DNA from: Sinohyriopsis cumingii
Lineage: Eukaryota; Mollusca; Bivalvia; Unionida; Unionidae
Direction of reading: 5' to 3'
Length of the DNA stretch: 64,000 nt
NCBI GenBank assembly: GCA_028554795.2
Contig: CM068831.1
Coordinates: 32,352,644 to 32,416,643 of the forward strand
Shown here: piece by piece, positions 60,276 through 64,000 of the stretch
Layout of the letters: each line of letters begins with the position of its first letter
How positions within the stretch are numbered: position 1 is the stretch's first letter
Position numbers and translations under genes: made by a program
Notes under the pieces: model-generated
Databases searched by the model: none
The model's input: only the letters and a program-made list of their open reading frames with translations
What the model was told of the DNA's origin: nothing

Positions 60276-63200
60276 TGTAGGGGTAGGTAATTTTTCGGTC
60301 TTAAGTGATAACTAGTGTATTACCATATTTACCTTTGCATGTTTGTTATATAGTTTTCTTTATACAGCATAATGTGTGCATTTTTTTTATTCTTGTTGCA
60401 ACGTAGTACAGGATTTATATTGGTAATGTAAAGCTACATTTTTTTAAAAGAATTGTTTACTATAGCCTTATCGAGCAGGGTTAGGTTTACTATTGAACTT
60501 ACCATTTTGTAATCGCCATAATAATATAATCTTTATAACTTACCATGTATGACATCCTTACATTATTATGTCTGTATCAAGTTTAGTACACTGTATCGGG
60601 TATATTTTCAGCTGTCTGAGGGTAGGAATATCCGGGGTGTCCGGTGTTGTCTGAGGGTAGGAATATCCGGGGTGTCCAGTGTTGTCTGAGGGTAGGAATA
60701 CCCGGGGTGTCCGGTGTTGTCTGAGGGTAGGAATATCCGGGGTGTCCGGTGTTGTCTGAGGGTAGAAACATCCGGGGTGTCCGGTCTTGTCTGAGTGTAG
60801 AAACGTCCGTTTGTCCGGAGCGTTTAAAGTGCCGGAGTGTCTAATGTTTAGTGTCCGGAGTGTCTAATGTCAAGAGTGACTAAGGTGACCCAGCCGTAGA
60901 GCTGTCAAAGGACCAGTGTGTCCGGAGGGTCTAATATTTGGAGTGTCTGGAGGGTCTAATGTTCCGAGTGATCATAGTATTCCGAGGGTCTGGAGTTTGT
61001 AGCAGTTGTGAAATTGATTCGTAGGAGCTGTGGAGCGGATATGGTGCACGGGTAACGGAGTGTATCTCCATACATGTATTTTATTAGCTGTATGCTAATC
61101 TTGGGTTAATAAGACCCAGTGTATCATTCAGGACTGGAAAGATAGATGGCATATCCGTTCTTGTGTTTAGCAACATAATTTCGCTACCTGAGCGAATACA
61201 TTTTTACTATGAGTAAAAAGCTTACATCGTTTACTATTTGAGTGAACTATATTCATCTTTCCATTATTGAATCATTTGTGAATTATTTATTTTGTGTTTT
61301 TTTTGTGTTACTGGACTAATTTATTCATATTTTATTTCCATCTTTGAATCTGTATGTTTTATGTTAAATAAATCCAATATTTGGATTATAAATACGCACA
61401 CATCTTCATAATCTACTGCTCATATAAATCACCACATTAAACCATATATATCTGTGTCATCAAAACGTGTTCTGTTGTCAATCCGAAATATCCCACTCGG
61501 TTATCTTGTTACAAATGGTGTCAGAAGTGGGATCATTTCGGATATAACAGAGCACTGAAATTGTTTTATTATATTTGTATGCTTTTTGTGTGTTTCAGAT
61601 GCGCTTGACAAAGCACCGAGGTTAGGTAGATACCTAATATTACTTTATTTTTTGTATTTATTTAATAATTGTATTGCATTTCGAGAAAGAAAATACGGTT
61701 TGTGGTAATTACGTGTTTTGTTTAAAACTGCACTTTAAGATTGGTCACCACCAAACTTTTGAAATGTCTTCTATGAAAGAACTGGTAGAACTGGGGAAAC
61801 AGTTTGGTTATGAGGGGGAGTCCCTTAGAAATTTTGTTCATGAAGAACAAGCCCGGGAGAGGGACCAAAGATTAAAGGATAGGGAATTAGAAAAGGAAAT
61901 AGAAAGGAAAAAAAGGGAAACCAAGAAGGTAATGATAGAATTAGAGAAGGGTAAGATTGAACTAGAGAAACAGGCTGAGAGGGAAAGGATAGAATGGGAA
62001 AGGGAAGCAGAGAGGGAGAAGTTAGAAAGGGAAAAACTGGTAAGGTTAGAAACTTTGGAGATGGAAGATAGAAATCGTCAGAGGGAATATCTAAGAAATT
62101 CTGAGCTATTGCAAGCTAAAAAGGAGGGGGAACATGATGTTAAACTGAGAGGTCCAAAATTGCCCCCATTTGAAGACGATAAAGATAATATGGATAGTTA
62201 TCTAAATAGGTTTGAGAGGTATGCTACGGTACAAAATTGGAAGAAAGACGATTGGCCGCTCCATCTTAGCGCGTTATTGAAAGGTAAAGCGTTAGACGTG
62301 TATTCGCGTTTATTCACGGCCGATTCGCTCAATTACCTCGTGCTGAAAGAGGCACTTCTCAAGAAATATGAACTAACCGAGCAAGGGTTTCGCAAGAAGT
62401 TTAAGTATAGCAAACCCGAGAGAGGCGAAACATTCACCCAGTTCATCAGTAGGACTTGCAATTACTTGCAGCGATGGGTGGAATGTGGTAAAGTCGTCAA
62501 GACATTTGAGGGTCTTATCGATTTCTTGCTTCATGACCAATTGTTAACAACTTGTGGCAAGGAGTTATATTTATTCTTGAAGGAAAGGTCCTTCACAAAT
62601 ATACATGAAATGGCCACACAGGCGGATCTGTTCGTTGAAGCACGGGGAGGTTCACAGAATGTCATCACGCGAGATGTCAAAGGTGGGAATCAGGTCAAAG
62701 ACGGAAAACCCTGGGAACCTGATAAATCTGGTAGGAGTAACCAGAGGAAGTGGAGTGACACGCAATGTTTCATTTGCAAGGAAGTGGGTCATATCTCCCA
62801 CTATTGTCCTAAGCGGAAGGGACCAGTCCAGAAAGTCGCGGTAGCCATTAGAGGCAGAAGATCGGTAAATGGAAAACTCAATGTTTCCCAGCAAGCTAAG
62901 CGGGAAGCGGTGCGTGAACCAGTGGTGCATTCAGAGACCAGGCGCGATGTGATCCAATCAATCGGCACGTGTATTTTTCCAGAGGCACAGGTGCCAACCG
63001 CAAACGGCACTGTCAACGGACAAGAAGTCACCGTTCTACAAGACATGGGATGCACTAATGTAGTTGTGAAACGGAGCCTAGTCCGCGATGATCAATTGCT
63101 TGGGTTTAAATCACCTTGCATGTTGCTTGACCAGACAATTGACCACGTTCCAGTTGCAAGGATAATGATAGATACACCTTTTTTGACCGGGACTGTGGAA

Positions 63201-64000
63201 GCTTTATGCATAGACAACCCGATCTATGAACTTACGATTGGCAATGTACCGGGTTCTAGACTCCCAACCATAGCAGATTTCAGATTCACTATCATCCAAG
63301 CAGTGCAAACTAGGGCTCAGGTAAAGGAGGAAAATAAACCTTTGCGTAAGTTAAAAGTACCGGAAGCCATTACTAATATATCCCGCGAAGAATTTCAAAA
63401 TGAGCAAAAACGTGACGCGTCTTTACGTGCAACCTCTGAGAAAGCATTAATGGGTACCGTGAGAAAATGTAAGAACGGGGATTCCTCTAAATTCCTTACT
63501 CAAAAGGGTTTAATGTACCAGGAATACTCTACATCAGATAGGAAGTTCTTGTAACTAGTGGTTCCCCAGAAATTCAGGTCACATGTACTAAAGGTCGCGC
63601 ACGAGTCGAGTATGGCAGGTCATTTAGGCGTAAAGAAAACAACAGATAGGGTATTAAGAGAATTCTATTGGCCTGGCGCCAATAGCGACGTAGCACGGTT
63701 TTGTCGCTCGTGCGACGTTTGCCAGAAGATGATCTCTAAGGGCAGGGTAACTAGAGTACCGTTAGGTCAGATGCCCTTGATAGATACTCCGTTCAAAAGA
63801 GTAGCCATCGACATTGTAGGACCAATATTTCCACATACAGATCGGAAAAACCGATACATCTTGACACTGGTAGATTACGCTACCAGATATCCTGAAGCCA
63901 TAGCTTTGCCATCAATTGAAACCGAATGTGTAGCCGAAGCGCTCGTAGACATGTTCAGCAGGGTTGGAGTACCCGAAGAGGTTCTTACGGATTGTGGAGC
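60276..64000 (+). mobile_element. Ty3-like LTR retrotransposon, 5' part, Gmr1-like order
   Basis: Proposed 5' LTR from about 60276 (TGTAGGGG; start uncertain) to 61513 (TTGTTACA), with AATAAA at 61367. It is followed by a primer-site-like TGGTGTCAGAAGTGGGA at 61516-61532. The internal region runs from 61674: a gag with an N-terminal charged coiled coil, a capsid-like region (PPFEDDKDNMDSYLNRFERY), a CCHC knuckle (CFICKEVGHISHYC), a protease-like region near 63000-63250, then directly an integrase zinc module (HLGVKKTTDRVLREFYWPG, CRSCDVCQK) and catalytic core to the window edge. No reverse transcriptase stands between protease and integrase. The visible part looks nearly whole, with about one interruption; the rest lies outside the window. 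Much younger-looking than the element at 1-3560. Confidence 0.85.
60613..60796 (+). repeat. 35-bp minisatellite inside the proposed LTR
   Basis: TGTCTGAGGGTAGGAATATC recurs at 60613, 60648, 60683, 60718, 60753 and, with changes, at 60788. Decaying GTCCGGAGTGTCTAATGTT-type copies follow to about 60990. Confidence 0.92.

Overview
This is a eukaryotic, AT-rich, intron-rich and repeat-rich window, most likely from a mollusc or another lophotrochozoan. That assignment is an inference from the gene sequences, the long repeat-filled introns, the tRNA-derived SINEs and the mix of LTR, DIRS-like and cut-and-paste elements. I see no bacterial operon, CRISPR array or true tRNA/rRNA gene.

Two host genes are supported, and they point at each other. 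On the + strand, 9259-9426 is the last coding exon of a GABP beta subunit (GABPB) gene, encoding its C-terminal leucine zipper. On the - strand, 14 exons between 58750 and 22754 encode about 579 residues of a USP8/UBPY-type deubiquitinase: coiled coil, WW domain, 14-3-3 and SH3-binding motifs, then the whole USP catalytic domain with Cys, His and Asp boxes and the stop codon. Reading phase is kept across every junction. The N-terminal USP8 exons (MIT and rhodanese domains in human) were not found. GABPB1 and USP8 are also neighbours at human 15q21.2, so this looks like an old linkage.

Layout: 1-3560, a decayed Ty3-like LTR element (- strand) with its integrase before its reverse transcriptase. 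3.6-9.3 kb, GABPB intron with SINEs and two degenerate tandem arrays. 9.3-22.5 kb, GABPB 3' end and an intergenic stretch with SINEs, microsatellites, a hAT transposase fragment, minisatellites and small terminal-inverted-repeat elements. 22.5-58.8 kb, USP8, whose introns hold three DIRS-like fossils, a pogo-like element, several SINEs and MITEs, and a 50-bp tandem repeat built from the 3' end of a USP8 exon plus its splice donor. 58.8-60.3 kb, an unassigned reading frame. 60.3-64 kb, the 5' part of a second and younger-looking Ty3-like element (+ strand), again with protease directly followed by integrase.

I did not find a clearly new biological system. The most notable points are the tandemly copied splice donor in USP8, the integrase-before-RT order of both LTR elements, the conserved GABPB-USP8 pairing, and a minisatellite that seems to have grown from the core of a dispersed foldback element.
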